Counted from the first letter of the stretch, positions 9,340 through 19,031 are shown. The stretch: DNA of 64,000 bases from Ruegeria pomeroyi (GCF_021405525.1 NZ_JAGQAG010000001.1:3443501-3507500); one strand, 5' to 3'. Program-made: numbers and translations. The notes: a model not told the origin generated them from the letters alone.

Positions 9340-10653
9340 TTAACGATGGCCAGTGTGGAGCTTGCGCTCCAGATACATGGAGTAGCGGGACATGCCGAAG
9401 CAGAAGACGAAGAACAGCAGGGCGATGAAGCCGTAGAGTTCCCAGACGACGCCGTTCCAGTTGGCGTCCGCACGAATGGCGTTCGACAGACCCAGCGGAT
9501 CGAGAAGCCCGATGATCGAGACCAGCGTGGTGTCCTTGAACACCCCGATGAAGGTCGACACGATGCCGGGGATCGAGATCTTGAGCGCCTGTGGCATGAT
9601 GATCAGGCGCTGCGCCTGCCAGTAGTTGAGGCCAAGCGAATCCGCCCCCTCATACTGGCCCTTGGGCAGCGCGGCCAGACCGCCGCGGATCACCTCGGCC
9701 ATATAGGCCGCGGCGAACAGCGTCACCATGATCAGCACCCGCAGGATGATGTCGAAATTCGTGCCGGGCGGCATGAAGATGTTCAGCAGGGTCGAGGCCA
9801 CGAACAGCAGCGTGATCAGCGGCACACCCCGAATGAACTCGATAAAGCCCACGCAGATATATTTGACGATCATCAGGTCCGACTGACGGCCCAGCGCCAG
9901 AACGATGCCCAAGGGCAGCGAACAGGCGATGGCAACGACACCGATGGTGATCGACAGCATGAAGCCACCGAACTTGCGGCTTTCGACCGCTTCGATGCCG
10001 ATCGGCAGGATGGAATCCAGCGCGCCGACGAAATAACCGGATAGAACGAACCACCAGACCAACGCAGCGGCGGCACCCAGTAGGATGCCCATGAGGCTGC
10101 TCATCGTCTTGCTAGCGGCCGAATAGACCACCCAGCCAATGACAAAGCCACCCAGCGCCGCGACCGGCCCCCAGATGGTGCCGCCCCACAGAAGCCAGGG
10201 GAAGATGAACGGATAGAGACCCGAGAAGATCAGCATCTTCGACGGCACCTTGTCCGCGAACAGAACCGGGGCCAGGGCCACGGCCAGCAGGACAAAGGCG
10301 AGGATCGGGCGCCAATACAGCTCGGACGGGTAGAACCCGAACAAGAGCTGGATCCAGCGCTCGCGAATGACGCCCCAGCAGGCCCCCGAGGTGCCGTGAT
10401 CTCCCACCGAACCGGCGGCAGTCAGGATCTCTCGGCAATTGTTGAGCGAGGTCCCGTTCCAAGTGGGCGAGAATACCCAAGGCAAGATCGCCGAGAGAAT
10501 CGCATAGATCGCATAGAGTGACGCCAGCGTCAGAATGCTGTTGAACCAGTTCGAGAACAGGTTGGCGCGTGCCCAGCCCAGCGCGCCGGTGGTCGAGGCC
10601 GGCGGTTCGCGCTCGGGGAGCATTTCGGTGCGGACAAATCCGATGTCAGACAT
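9340..10653 (-). CDS. aapM: General L-amino acid ABC transporter permease AapM
   Basis: 437-residue HisM/GlnP-type permease with a long N-terminal extension of several hydrophobic segments, as is usual for AapM. The membrane-domain core lies in the C-terminal half with the permease motif around [26 protein letters not shown], which contacts AapP. It follows aapQ with 1 bp between them and precedes aapP by 10 bp. AapQ and AapM together form the membrane channel. Confidence 0.94.
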   Translation of the reverse strand: MSDIGFVRTEMLPEREPPASTTGALGWARANLFSNWFNSILTLASLYAIYAILSAILPWVFSPTWNGTSLNNCREILTAAGSVGDHGTSGACWGVIRERWIQLLFGFYPSELYWRPILAFVLLAVALAPVLFADKVPSKMLIFSGLYPFIFPWLLWGGTIWGPVAALGGFVIGWVVYSAASKTMSSLMGILLGAAAALVWWFVLSGYFVGALDSILPIGIEAVESRKFGGFMLSITIGVVAIACSLPLGIVLALGRQSDLMIVKYICVGFIEFIRGVPLITLLFVASTLLNIFMPPGTNFDIILRVLIMVTLFAAAYMAEVIRGGLAALPKGQYEGADSLGLNYWQAQRLIIMPQALKISIPGIVSTFIGVFKDTTLVSIIGLLDPLGLSNAIRADANWNGVVWELYGFIALLFFVFCFGMSRYSMYLERKLHTGHR

Positions 10654-10654
10654 C

Positions 10655-11923
10655 TCAACGCTCCTTCAGTTTGACGGATTCATTGTACCAGTTCATCACC
10701 GCCGAAATGGACAGCGAGATAGTCAGGTACACCAGCATCAAGAGCAGGATCGTCTCCAGCTCGCGCCCGGTCTGGTTCATGGTGATCCCGCCCAGCGTGC
10801 CGGTGATATCCATGTACCCCACGGCGATCGCCAGCGACGAGTTCTTGGTGAGGTTGAGATAGTTCGAGATCAGCGGCGGAATGATCACCCGCAGCGCCTG
10901 CGGCAGGATCACCAGCGACATGATCTTGTTCGAGCGCAGCCCCAGGGCCGAGGCGGCCTCGGTCTGACCCTTGGAGATGGCCAGGATACCGGCGCGCACG
11001 ATCTCGGCGATGAAGGCGGCGGTATAAAGTGACAGCGCCAGCCAGAGCGCGATCAGCGAGTTCCGCAAATGGGTACCGCCCTGGAAGTTGAAGCCCTTGA
11101 GCTCGGGATAGCCAAAATGGAAGCCCAGCAGCACCAGCACCAGCCCGGTCGGGATCACCACCACGGCCAGACGCTGCCACCAGGTCACCGGACGGTCGCC
11201 GGTCTGTTCCTGGATGCGGTCCGCCCGCTTGCGCAGGAGGTTCGCCACCCACAGGCCGCCGCCCAGCACGATCAGGATCAGCATCAGATCAAGGCTGATA
11301 TCAAACCGCAGGCTGCTTTCGCCGAACAGGTGGATATTGCCCAGACTGTTGGAAAACAGCGCTTCGGGGACATAGACGCCGCGATTGGTCACGGCCACGC
11401 TGTCGCCAAGCATCATGCTGGCAGTGGCATTGTCGCCCCGGAACGCCCGTGGCGCCGGCAGGGTCTCGATCAGGATCGCCATGATGAACACGATCCACAG
11501 CAGGACCGGAACGTTGCGGAACCCTTCGACATAAAACGTCATCAGCCGCGCGACGATCCAGTTGTTGGACAGGCGCAGCACACCGATGATCACACCCAGT
11601 ATCGTGGCTGTGATACAGCCCAATACCGCCACGACCAGCGTGTTAAGCAGACCGATGAAGGCCGCCCGCAGGTGCGTGTCGCGCGAGGAATAATCCAACA
11701 GCCGCTGGTTGATGTCATAGCTGGCCGGTTCGCTGAAAAATCCGAAATCAATGGGCTTGCCCAAGGCGGCCAGGTTTTGCGCGGTATTGCTGATAAGCCA
11801 TGCTGCCATCAGCATGAAGCATATCATTGCAATGACCTGGATAGTGGCCGACCGGTACCGCGTGTCATAAAGGAGCATGGACAGCCGGAACTGCTCCTTC
11901 GGCGGGTCAGTGAGAGTCGTCAT
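10655..11923 (-). CDS. aapQ: General L-amino acid ABC transporter permease AapQ
   Basis: 422-residue permease, partner of AapM. Its C-terminal half has the coupling motif AAFIAEIVRAGILAISKGQTEAASALGL and eight or so hydrophobic helices across the protein. A periplasmic loop (about residues 190-230) separates the N-terminal helices from the permease core, as in other AapQ proteins. It lies 135 bp downstream of aapJ, with a terminator-like hairpin between the two. Confidence 0.94.
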   Translation of the reverse strand: MTTLTDPPKEQFRLSMLLYDTRYRSATIQVIAMICFMLMAAWLISNTAQNLAALGKPIDFGFFSEPASYDINQRLLDYSSRDTHLRAAFIGLLNTLVVAVLGCITATILGVIIGVLRLSNNWIVARLMTFYVEGFRNVPVLLWIVFIMAILIETLPAPRAFRGDNATASMMLGDSVAVTNRGVYVPEALFSNSLGNIHLFGESSLRFDISLDLMLILIVLGGGLWVANLLRKRADRIQEQTGDRPVTWWQRLAVVVIPTGLVLVLLGFHFGYPELKGFNFQGGTHLRNSLIALWLALSLYTAAFIAEIVRAGILAISKGQTEAASALGLRSNKIMSLVILPQALRVIIPPLISNYLNLTKNSSLAIAVGYMDITGTLGGITMNQTGRELETILLLMLVYLTISLSISAVMNWYNESVKLKER

Positions 11924-12023
11924 GACCTATGTATATCCCCGTGAGGTCCTGGCTTGTCTCTCTCCGGCGAGGTTTCTCCCCCGCTCCCACCAGCCAGGCA
12001 CTTTGTATTCATGGATGCAAAAA

Positions 12024-12045
12024 GGGCGCAGGTTGCCCTGCGCCC
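12024..12045 (-). terminator. Intergenic attenuating terminator between aapJ and aapQ
   Basis: On the minus strand a 9-bp stem GGGCGCAGG/CCTGCGCCC with a 4-nt loop, followed by TTTTTGC, lies 13 bp after the aapJ stop. Partial termination here would give more binding protein than permease, a common arrangement in ABC operons. Confidence 0.75.
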
Positions 12046-12058
12046 CTTCGCTGTTTTG

Positions 12059-13075
12059 TTAACGGAACGGCGGCGAGTACAGCAGGCCGCCGTCGGTCCA
12101 CTGTGCGTTCAGGCCGCGTGCCAGACCGATCGGGGTGCTTTCACCGATGTTCTGGGCAAACACTTCGCCATAGTTGCCGCCCACCTTGATGGCGCGCTTG
12201 GCCCACTCGGCGTCCAGACCCAGCATCTCGCCCAGGGTACCTTCGGTGCCCAGGATACGGTTGATTTCCGGGTTGTTGGTGCCGGCCGACATTTCGTCGA
12301 TATTGGCCGAGGTGATGCCCATCTCTTCAGCCGAGATCAGCGCATTCAGGGTCCAGCGGACCACATCGCCCCACTCGTGGTCGCCATGGCGAACCAGCGG
12401 GCCGAGCGGCTCTTTCGAGATGATTTCGGGCAGCAGAACGTGGTCACCCGGGTTCTCGAAGGTGGCGCGGGTTGCGGCCAGACCCGAGGCGTCGGTGGTG
12501 TAGACGTCGCAGGCGCCGGCCAGATACTGCTGCTGCGCTTCGGCGTTGGTTTCGATCGGAACCGGCTCATAGCTGATGTTGTTGGCGCGGAAGAAATCCG
12601 CGAGGTTCAGCTCGGTGGTGGTGCCGGTCTGGATGCAGACGGTGGCGCCATCAAGTTCCTTTGCCGAGCTGACGCCCAGCGATTTCGGAACCATGAAGCC
12701 CTGACCGTCATAGTAGTTCACGCCGACGAATTCGAACTTCAGGTCCACATCGCGCGAGAAGGTCCAGGTGGTGTTGCGGGCAAGCATGTCGACTTCGCCC
12801 GATGCCAGCGCGGTGAAACGGGTCTTGCCGGTGGTCGGCACGAATTCAACCGCGTTGCCGTCGCCCAGCACGGCCGCAGCAACGGCACGGCACAGGGCCA
12901 CGTCAAAACCTTTCCACTCCCCATTCGAATCCGGTGCTGCAAAGCCAACAAGACCGGTGGTCACACCGCAGTTCAGCTTGCCGCGCGCCTTGACGTCGTC
13001 CATGGTGCCCGCCGCAGCAACGCCAGCGGCCATCCCGGCGACCGTGAGAGCGCCCAAAAATACGGATTTCTTCAT
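12059..13075 (-). CDS. aapJ: General L-amino acid ABC transporter, periplasmic binding protein AapJ
   Basis: 338-residue family-3 solute-binding protein. A signal peptide covers residues 1-22 (MKKSVFLGALTVAGMAAG...). The mature part begins GTMDDVKARGKLNCGV and shows the typical GFDVALCRAVAAAVLGD and RFTALASGEVDML segments. The start is the ATG before KKSVF, with an AGGAAGAGG-like site upstream; the longer open frame has no family similarity. It captures amino acids in the periplasm and delivers them to AapQMP. Confidence 0.95.
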   Translation of the reverse strand: MKKSVFLGALTVAGMAAGVAAAGTMDDVKARGKLNCGVTTGLVGFAAPDSNGEWKGFDVALCRAVAAAVLGDGNAVEFVPTTGKTRFTALASGEVDMLARNTTWTFSRDVDLKFEFVGVNYYDGQGFMVPKSLGVSSAKELDGATVCIQTGTTTELNLADFFRANNISYEPVPIETNAEAQQQYLAGACDVYTTDASGLAATRATFENPGDHVLLPEIISKEPLGPLVRHGDHEWGDVVRWTLNALISAEEMGITSANIDEMSAGTNNPEINRILGTEGTLGEMLGLDAEWAKRAIKVGGNYGEVFAQNIGESTPIGLARGLNAQWTDGGLLYSPPFR

Positions 13076-13149
13076 TTTTACCTCTTCCTGATTTTCCACC
13101 CCTGTCCCGGGGCGGTTCGACCGGCACACGTTGGCGCCGGAGCGGATCG

Positions 13150-13168
13150 CGAAGGGGTTAACCCTTCG
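13150..13168. promoter_or_regulatory. Dyad upstream of aapJ
   Basis: Inverted repeat CGAAGGG-GTTAA-CCCTTCG (7-bp arms, 5-bp centre) about 75 bp before the aapJ start. Its place in the aapJ leader region makes it a candidate operator; no regulator is known for it from this sequence. Confidence 0.35.
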
Positions 13169-13270
13169 ATGGGCAGGAGTTTGGGCGCAATATCCGACAA
13201 AGGTCAAGGCTTCTATGTCGCTTTCCGCCCCATATCCGTTGAGGTTTTCGTCAGTCTGACGGAATCAGTC

Positions 13271-13987
13271 TCATGTCGAGATATCGTAGACCGCCTTGGC
13301 ATGCAGAAAGGCCACGCGTTTCAGCGCGGCCAGCGCGCGCGCTTCTTCATCGGGACCCCATTGTTCCTCTTGCCAGGTCTCGTCGAGGCGTGAAATCTGC
13401 CAGATTTCGTCAGCTTCGCGCCAATTCAGCGCCGCCGCAAAGCCAAGCACCAGCGAACCGGACAGGCTGACCAGATCGTGAAAAGCCGCCAGTTGGAACG
13501 GGTTCAGCGCGTGGACCTGCCGTGTCAGCGTTTCGATCGCCGAAGCAGGTTGTGCTTGGTGCATCACTCCTTGTACCGGCAACAGCCGCGCGCCCAGGGT
13601 TTCCGCGGCCCAATCCAGCACCGGGTCCCAGGAAAGCGCCTGTCGTTCCGTCAATTCGGCAGGGCTATCCGCCCGATAACACAACAGATCCGAATCGCCA
13701 TAGGCCGCCAGCATGTCGGCCACTTCGCCATGCTGAATGCGCACCTTGTCGATGGCAGCGTTGGCAGTGCGGGTATAGGGCATGCTGGTCGGATCGACCT
13801 CTTTCTCCTGAGCGTCCCATTCCGCGGCAATCGCCTCGGCCAACGCCCGTGTCGGCAGCAGCAGCGGCTCCTTGGCCGGGGTGCGCACCAGGCGACCATC
13901 CAGTTCCACCGTATAGCCCTCGGCCATTTCTGCCACGGCCGCCTGTTTCCAGAAGCGTTTCGGTTTCCAGTCGCTCATATCTTTCAC
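13271..13987 (-). CDS. ATP12-family F1-ATPase assembly chaperone
   Basis: 238-residue ATP12 family protein. It shows the N-terminal FWKQAAV...GYTVELDGRLVRTPAK block, EWDAQ near residue 56, PYTRTANAAIDKV and the AYGDSDLLCYRA motif that defines the family. In mitochondria ATP12 binds the F1 alpha subunit before assembly; the same role is assumed in alphaproteobacteria. Translation may begin at this ATG or at MSDW three codons later. The gene overlaps the upstream HAD gene by 4 bp. Confidence 0.92.
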   Translation of the reverse strand: MKDMSDWKPKRFWKQAAVAEMAEGYTVELDGRLVRTPAKEPLLLPTRALAEAIAAEWDAQEKEVDPTSMPYTRTANAAIDKVRIQHGEVADMLAAYGDSDLLCYRADSPAELTERQALSWDPVLDWAAETLGARLLPVQGVMHQAQPASAIETLTRQVHALNPFQLAAFHDLVSLSGSLVLGFAAALNWREADEIWQISRLDETWQEEQWGPDEEARALAALKRVAFLHAKAVYDIST

Positions 13988-14655
13988 ATCCAGATCTGTG
14001 TCAGTGCCGGGGGCAACTGCGTAAAGTCGTCGATGATACAGCTGGCCCGGTCCAGCGCATGGGGCGGGTGATAGCCCCAGCTGACCCCGATCCCCGCGAC
14101 CCCGGCCGCGGCCGCCATCTCCATGTCATACGAGGTATCGCCAATCATCACAGCGCGCCCCGGCGCCGTCCCGGTTTCGGCCAATGCGGTCTCGATCATC
14201 GACGGGTGCGGTTTCGACGGGTGATGATCGGCCACCTGCCGGGTGACAAAGATGCATTCCAGCCCATGCACCTCGATCAGGGCATCAAGCCCGCGCTTGG
14301 ATTTGCCCGTCGCCACGCCCAGCAGGTAATGTGGCACGGCATGCAACTGTTCCAGCATCTCGCGCGCACCGGGATAGAGCGGCGAATGCGCCTCACCCAG
14401 CGCCAGCCGGTTCGCGTGATAGGATTGCTTGTAGGCCTCGACCAGCCGCGCCTGCTTGGTCTCGCTCTGCTCCGGTGCCAGCCGTGCCATCGCCTGCGGC
14501 AGGGACAAGCCAACGATCGACAGGATATCGGCGCGCGCGGGCACCGGCAGCGACAATGCGTCGAATGCGGCGGTCATCGACCCGACGATGGCCGCCTGAC
14601 TGTCGACCAGCGTCCCGTCCACATCGAACAGGATCAGGTGCAGCGGCTGGCTCAC
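13984..14655 (-). CDS. HAD-superfamily hydrolase (phosphoglycolate phosphatase-like)
   Basis: 223-residue HAD subfamily IA enzyme. Motif I is LFDVDGTLVDS (8-18) with the nucleophile Asp. Motif II threonine is in GVATGKSK, and motif IV is MIGDTSYDMEMA with the metal-binding acidic residues. It is overlapped on both sides by neighbours (ATGA junctions) between the RluC-type gene and the ATP12 gene. The substrate is not determined by sequence. Confidence 0.9.
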   Translation of the reverse strand: MSQPLHLILFDVDGTLVDSQAAIVGSMTAAFDALSLPVPARADILSIVGLSLPQAMARLAPEQSETKQARLVEAYKQSYHANRLALGEAHSPLYPGAREMLEQLHAVPHYLLGVATGKSKRGLDALIEVHGLECIFVTRQVADHHPSKPHPSMIETALAETGTAPGRAVMIGDTSYDMEMAAAAGVAGIGVSWGYHPPHALDRASCIIDDFTQLPPALTQIWM

Positions 14656-15695
14656 ATCAGCTCCTCGAACGGATCCTCCGCCGCCAGATCCTCGGTCCAG
14701 CCAAACGTGTCCCAGCTCTCGCGCATATGATCCGGCAAGGGCGCGGTAAAGCTGACCTGCTTGCGGGTCGAGGGGTGCTCAAAGCTCAGCCGCCGCGCAT
14801 GCAGGTGCAGCTTCTTGCTGATGATGCCACCCAGTTGCGCGCCCCAGCCATCGCCCAGGTTCTCTTGCCCCGAGCCGCCATATTTGCCGTCGCCGATGAT
14901 CGGATGCCCGATCCCGGCCATATGTGCGCGCAGCTGGTGGGTGCGGCCGGTGACCGGCTCCATCGCCACCCAGGACGCCCGCCCCGCCACCCGGTAGAGG
15001 GTGGCGTAATAGGTATGGGCCCGCTTGGCGCCGGGCGTGTCGTCGATCTCGCTCAGATGCACCACGTTCATCTTCTCGCCCTCACCCCGGGCGCCATGCC
15101 CACCGGCCTTGACCAGCCCGGTCTTGATCTCGCCCAGATAGGGCGTCGGCACCCCGGCCACCAGCGCCCAGTAGATCTTGCGCGTGTTGCGGTGGCGAAA
15201 GGCGGCGGTCAGACGCGCCGCCGCCTCGCGGGTGCGCGCCAGCACCAGAACACCCGAGGTGTCCTTGTCCAGCCGGTGCACCAGGCGCGGGTTCTCGTCA
15301 TTGCCAAAGCGCAGCGCCTCGGACAGGCCATCCACATGGCGTGTCTGGCCACTACCCCCCTGCACCGCCAGCCCGGCGGGCTTGTTCAGCACGATGATAT
15401 CATCGTCGCGATACAGGACACAGTCACGGATCATCTTTGCATCGGCATCCGAGACGCGCGATTTCACCGGTTCAGGCCGTTCGCCGGGTGCGGGCAGCGG
15501 CGGGATACGGACCTGCTGACCAACCTCGAGCCGGGTCGCGGGCTTGGCCCGTGCGCCGTCGACGCGCAACTCGCCCTTACGACACATCTTCTCGATACGC
15601 CCCTGCCCCACATGCGGGAACATCCGACGGAACCAGCGGTCAAGCCGCTGGTCGCCGTCCCCCTCACCCACGGTGATCATCTGTACGCCGCTCAT
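14652..15695 (-). CDS. RluC/RluD-type 23S rRNA pseudouridine synthase
   Basis: 347-residue pseudouridine synthase. An S4 RNA-binding domain spans about residues 15-75 (RLDRWFRRMFPHVGQGRIEKMCRKGELRVDG region). The catalytic domain follows with RLDKDTSGVL (catalytic Asp) and GRTHQLRAHMAGIGHPI. This two-domain layout fits RluC. The start is set at MSGVQMI because the upstream extension is Arg-rich and unlike the family; MITVG five codons later is also possible. It forms an overlapping operon with the HAD and ATP12 genes. Confidence 0.92.
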   Translation of the reverse strand: MSGVQMITVGEGDGDQRLDRWFRRMFPHVGQGRIEKMCRKGELRVDGARAKPATRLEVGQQVRIPPLPAPGERPEPVKSRVSDADAKMIRDCVLYRDDDIIVLNKPAGLAVQGGSGQTRHVDGLSEALRFGNDENPRLVHRLDKDTSGVLVLARTREAAARLTAAFRHRNTRKIYWALVAGVPTPYLGEIKTGLVKAGGHGARGEGEKMNVVHLSEIDDTPGAKRAHTYYATLYRVAGRASWVAMEPVTGRTHQLRAHMAGIGHPIIGDGKYGGSGQENLGDGWGAQLGGIISKKLHLHARRLSFEHPSTRKQVSFTAPLPDHMRESWDTFGWTEDLAAEDPFEELM

Positions 15696-15805
15696 GCCAG
15701 CAACCCGTGCGCGGGGCGGTTTCCGGCCCGCCGCACCCCTCGTTGAAGATCGAAAGAAAACATCGCCGTCTCTCACCCGCACGCGCCCGAGAGTCAAGGG
15801 ACCAA

Positions 15806-15854
15806 GGGCAGTCCGCGGGCGCGGGCGGGTGGGTGGGGCGGCCGCGGACTGCCC
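15806..15854. repeat. 13-bp inverted repeat enclosing a G-quadruplex motif
   Basis: Perfect 13-bp arms (GGGCAGTCCGCGG at 15806-15818 and its complement at 15842-15854) flank a 23-nt loop holding GGGCGGGTGGGTGGGG at 15823-15838. It sits right after the rarA stop and before the RluC-type start. It could be a terminator or RNA/DNA structural element; no T-run follows. Confidence 0.6.
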
Positions 15855-15857
15855 GCC

Positions 15858-17174
15858 CTATCCCTGTTCGCGCTGCGCCCGCAGGCGTGCAAAATAATCG
15901 AGCCGCTTTTTCAACTCGCGCTCAAAGCCGCGTTCGACCGGCTGATAAAGCTGCGGGCGCTCCATCCCGTCGGGAAAGTAATTCTGGCCGGAAAACCCGT
16001 CCTCCGCGTCGTGGTCATAGGCATAGCCCGCGCCATAGCCCTGATCCTTCATCAACCCGGTGGGCGCGTTGAGGATATGTTTGGGTGGCGGTGCCGAGCC
16101 CGATTGCTTGGCCAGCCGCATCGCCGCCTTGTAGCCCACATAGGCCCCGTTCGATTTCGGGGCCAGCGCCAGATAGACAATCGCCTGCGCCAGCGCCAGT
16201 TCGCCCTCGGGGCTGCCCAGTCGCTCGTAAACCTCCCAGGCATGCAGGCAGATCGACTGCGCCTGTGGGTCGGCCAGCCCGATATCCTCGACCGCCATCC
16301 GGGTGATCCGACGCGCCAGGTAACGCGGGTCCTCACCCCCGGTCAGCATCCGCGCCAGCCAGTAAAGGGCCGCGTCCGGGTCCGAGCCGCGCACCGATTT
16401 GTGCAGCGCCGAGATCAGGTTGTAATGCTCATCCCCGCTCTTGTCGTATTTGGTGGCCCGCCGCATCAGCCGGGCCGCCAGAGCTTCGCGGTCGAGTGGC
16501 GCCGCCACTTTCCACGCCGCCACCTGTTCGATCAGGTTGAGCAGCGCGCGCCCGTCGCCATCTGCCATATCCTGAAGCGCCAGCCGCGCCTCGGGCGTCA
16601 GCGGCAATTCGCGGCCCAGTTCGCGCTCGGCCCGTGCGGTCAAATGTTCCAGATCCTCGGCGCTCAGCCTCTCCAGCACCAGCACCTGGGCCCGACTCAA
16701 GAGCGCGGCGTTCAGCTCGAACGACGGGTTTTCGGTCGTGGCCCCCACCAGCAGGATGGTGCCATCCTCCATATGGGGCAGGAACCCGTCCTGCTGCGCC
16801 TTGTTGAAGCGGTGGATCTCGTCGACGAACAACAGCGTGCCCTGCCCGTTGCCCCGTCGGATGCGCGCGGCCTCGAACACTTTCTTCAGATCGGGCACCC
16901 CGGTGAAGATCGCGCTGATCTGCACGAAATGCAGATCGGTCTCTTGCGCCAACAGGCGGGCGATGGTGGTCTTGCCCACCCCCGGCGGCCCCCAGAACAC
17001 GAGGCTCGACAACGAACCCGAGGCCAGCATGACACCCAGCGGCGCCTCTGGCCCCAGCACCTGCTGCTGCCCGATCACCTCGGACAGGCTCTGCGGCCGC
17101 AGCCGGTCGGCCAGGGGCCGGGGCGGCTCACGCTCAGGCGTCGGTTTGGCGCCGGTATCGAACAGGTCCGCCAT
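15858..17174 (-). CDS. rarA: Replication-associated recombination protein A
   Basis: 438-residue AAA+ ATPase of the RarA/MgsA/WRNIP1 family, which acts at stalled replication forks. Walker A is GPPGVGKTT (62-70), Walker B is LLFVDEIHRF, sensor 1 is in LLVGATTENPSFE, and the C-terminal tetramerisation domain includes DPDAALYWLARML and RRITRMAVEDIGLADP. The length is normal. It lies 3 bp after the Do-like protease gene, so they may be co-transcribed. Confidence 0.95.
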   Translation of the reverse strand: MADLFDTGAKPTPEREPPRPLADRLRPQSLSEVIGQQQVLGPEAPLGVMLASGSLSSLVFWGPPGVGKTTIARLLAQETDLHFVQISAIFTGVPDLKKVFEAARIRRGNGQGTLLFVDEIHRFNKAQQDGFLPHMEDGTILLVGATTENPSFELNAALLSRAQVLVLERLSAEDLEHLTARAERELGRELPLTPEARLALQDMADGDGRALLNLIEQVAAWKVAAPLDREALAARLMRRATKYDKSGDEHYNLISALHKSVRGSDPDAALYWLARMLTGGEDPRYLARRITRMAVEDIGLADPQAQSICLHAWEVYERLGSPEGELALAQAIVYLALAPKSNGAYVGYKAAMRLAKQSGSAPPPKHILNAPTGLMKDQGYGAGYAYDHDAEDGFSGQNYFPDGMERPQLYQPVERGFERELKKRLDYFARLRAQREQG

Positions 17175-17177
17175 CGC

Positions 17178-18560
17178 TCAGAGCCGGAACCGCAGCGAGA
17201 CCCATTGGCCCCGCCGTTGCAGGTCGATCTGCACCCGGCGCCCGGTCTCGGTCAGCGCCCGCTCCACATCGCGCGGGGTTTCAACCGCGTCGCCATTGAT
17301 CGCGCCCAGCACATCACCCGGTCGCAACCCCGCCCGCGCGCCATAGGGGCCGGGGTCAAGCACCACGACCCCACGCGCCGATAGCGGCAGGCCCAGACGC
17401 GCGATCACCGCCGGGTTCAGCCGGGCCACGGTCAGGCCGGGCAGTGCGGTACGATCCGTCAGCGTGGTTTCCTGCGCGGGGGGCGTATCGGGCGCCTCGA
17501 TCAGGGCCACCGTCAAGGTTTCACGCTGTCCCTGCCGCAGCCGGGTCATCCGCGCCTCGCCACCGATCCCGGCCACCGACATGCGGAACTTCATCTCGGC
17601 CGGAGAGTTGACCGCCTGTCCATCGACCTCGGTCACCACATCGCCTACGGCAAAGCCCGCCCGCGCCAGCGGGCTGTCGGGATGCAGGTCCGAGATCACC
17701 ACCCCCTCGGGCAGGCCCAGCCCCAGCGAGTCGGCAATGTCGGCGGTCATCGGCTGCCCCGCGATACCGGCCCAGGGCTGGGCAAAACTGCTGTTGCCCT
17801 GCCGGGCCTGACGCAGGAATTCGGCCACCAGATTGGCGGGGATGGCAAAGCCGATCCCGTTCGAGCCGCCCGACCGGCTGAGGATCGAGGTATTGATGCC
17901 GATCAGATCGCCATTCACGTCGATCAGCGCCCCGCCCGAATTGCCTGGATTGATCGGCGCATCGGTCTGGATGAAATAGCCGCGCCCGTTGCCGGTGGCC
18001 GCCCCGGAACGTGCCAGCCCCGAGACGATGCCGCTGCTGACGGTCTGGCCCACGCCAAACGGGTTGCCAATGGCCAGCGCCAGTTCGCCCACCTCGACAT
18101 GGTCGCTGTCGCGCAGCGCCAGGGACGGCAGATCACGCGCCTGGTCCAGGCGCAGGATGGCGATATCGCTCTCCTCGTCGCCCAACACCACCTGTGCGGT
18201 GAACTCGCGCCGGTCGGTGGTGACCACCCGGATCTCCGAAGCCATGCCGACCACGTGGTAATTGGACACGACATAGCCGTCATCCGACAGGATCACGCCC
18301 GATCCCAGCGAGTTCTGAACCCGCGGCTGCGGCGTCCCAAATCCGCGAAAGAAATCGCGAAAGAAGGGGTCGTCAAAGATCGGGCTTTGCCGCCCGGCGG
18401 TGATGATGCGGGCATAGATGTTGACCACGGCGGGGGCTGCTTTCTTGACCACCGGGGCAAAGCCCAACCCGATCTCGGCCTGCGAGGTCGGCACCCGGGT
18501 TTCCGCCTGAACCGGCGCGGCCAGGACAAACGGCAGACAAAGCAGGATGGCGCGGATCAT
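17178..18560 (-). CDS. Do/DegP-like periplasmic serine protease
   Basis: 460-residue trypsin-like protease with two PDZ domains. A signal peptide ends near VQA (residue 19). The catalytic triad is H102 (SNYHVVG), D132 (ESDIAIL) and S208 (NPGNSGGAL). PDZ1 lies at about 265-350 and PDZ2 at about 375-455. The start is the ATG before IRAILL, which follows GGAGGTCCC. This organisation matches the Do family (DegP/DegQ/DegS) of envelope quality-control proteases; which branch is not certain, so no symbol is given. Confidence 0.93.
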   Translation of the reverse strand: MIRAILLCLPFVLAAPVQAETRVPTSQAEIGLGFAPVVKKAAPAVVNIYARIITAGRQSPIFDDPFFRDFFRGFGTPQPRVQNSLGSGVILSDDGYVVSNYHVVGMASEIRVVTTDRREFTAQVVLGDEESDIAILRLDQARDLPSLALRDSDHVEVGELALAIGNPFGVGQTVSSGIVSGLARSGAATGNGRGYFIQTDAPINPGNSGGALIDVNGDLIGINTSILSRSGGSNGIGFAIPANLVAEFLRQARQGNSSFAQPWAGIAGQPMTADIADSLGLGLPEGVVISDLHPDSPLARAGFAVGDVVTEVDGQAVNSPAEMKFRMSVAGIGGEARMTRLRQGQRETLTVALIEAPDTPPAQETTLTDRTALPGLTVARLNPAVIARLGLPLSARGVVVLDPGPYGARAGLRPGDVLGAINGDAVETPRDVERALTETGRRVQIDLQRRGQWVSLRFRL

Positions 18561-18623
18561 GGGACCTCCATTTGCAGTCCCCTGCGATATGCGGGGCATG
18601 GGCCACAAATGCAAGCCGCGCGC

Positions 18624-19031
18624 TCAACCCCGGCGGCGCAGGAATTTCAGCCCGGACCAGTCCGCATCAATGGCGCAGACCTTTACATCGACCCAGCCCA
18701 GCGGCAGCACCTCGGCGCGCAGCAAGTCCTCGGTGATGCCCGCATGTCGGGGCGAGGACGTCTTGGCCCAGGACAGCCACAACATGCCGCCTAGCCGCAA
18801 ATGGGCGATCTCGGTCGCGACGGCCTCGGCCACCGGTTCGGGACCGTGCAGGAAAAGATGCGCCGCATCGGCATCGCGGGCGCCGGGGTCAAAGACGATA
18901 TCCACCGCCTCGGCCATCAGGTCGGCGTAGTGGGGTGGCGCGTTGACGGCGCGGACGATCCAGCCGGGCTTGAACCCCAGCTTGGCCACCAGCGGTCGAC
19001 CCGAATAACCCGCAGCAACAGAGTTGGTCAT
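18624..19031 (-). CDS. DUF3052 family protein
   Basis: 135-residue protein with the N-terminal AGYSGRPLVAKLGFKPGW motif and the LWLSWAK...TEDLLRAEVLPLGWVDVKVCAID segment of DUF3052 proteins. No function is established for the family. It stands alone between the protease gene and the rplQ terminator, on the minus strand. Confidence 0.8.
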   Translation of the reverse strand: MTNSVAAGYSGRPLVAKLGFKPGWIVRAVNAPPHYADLMAEAVDIVFDPGARDADAAHLFLHGPEPVAEAVATEIAHLRLGGMLWLSWAKTSSPRHAGITEDLLRAEVLPLGWVDVKVCAIDADWSGLKFLRRRG

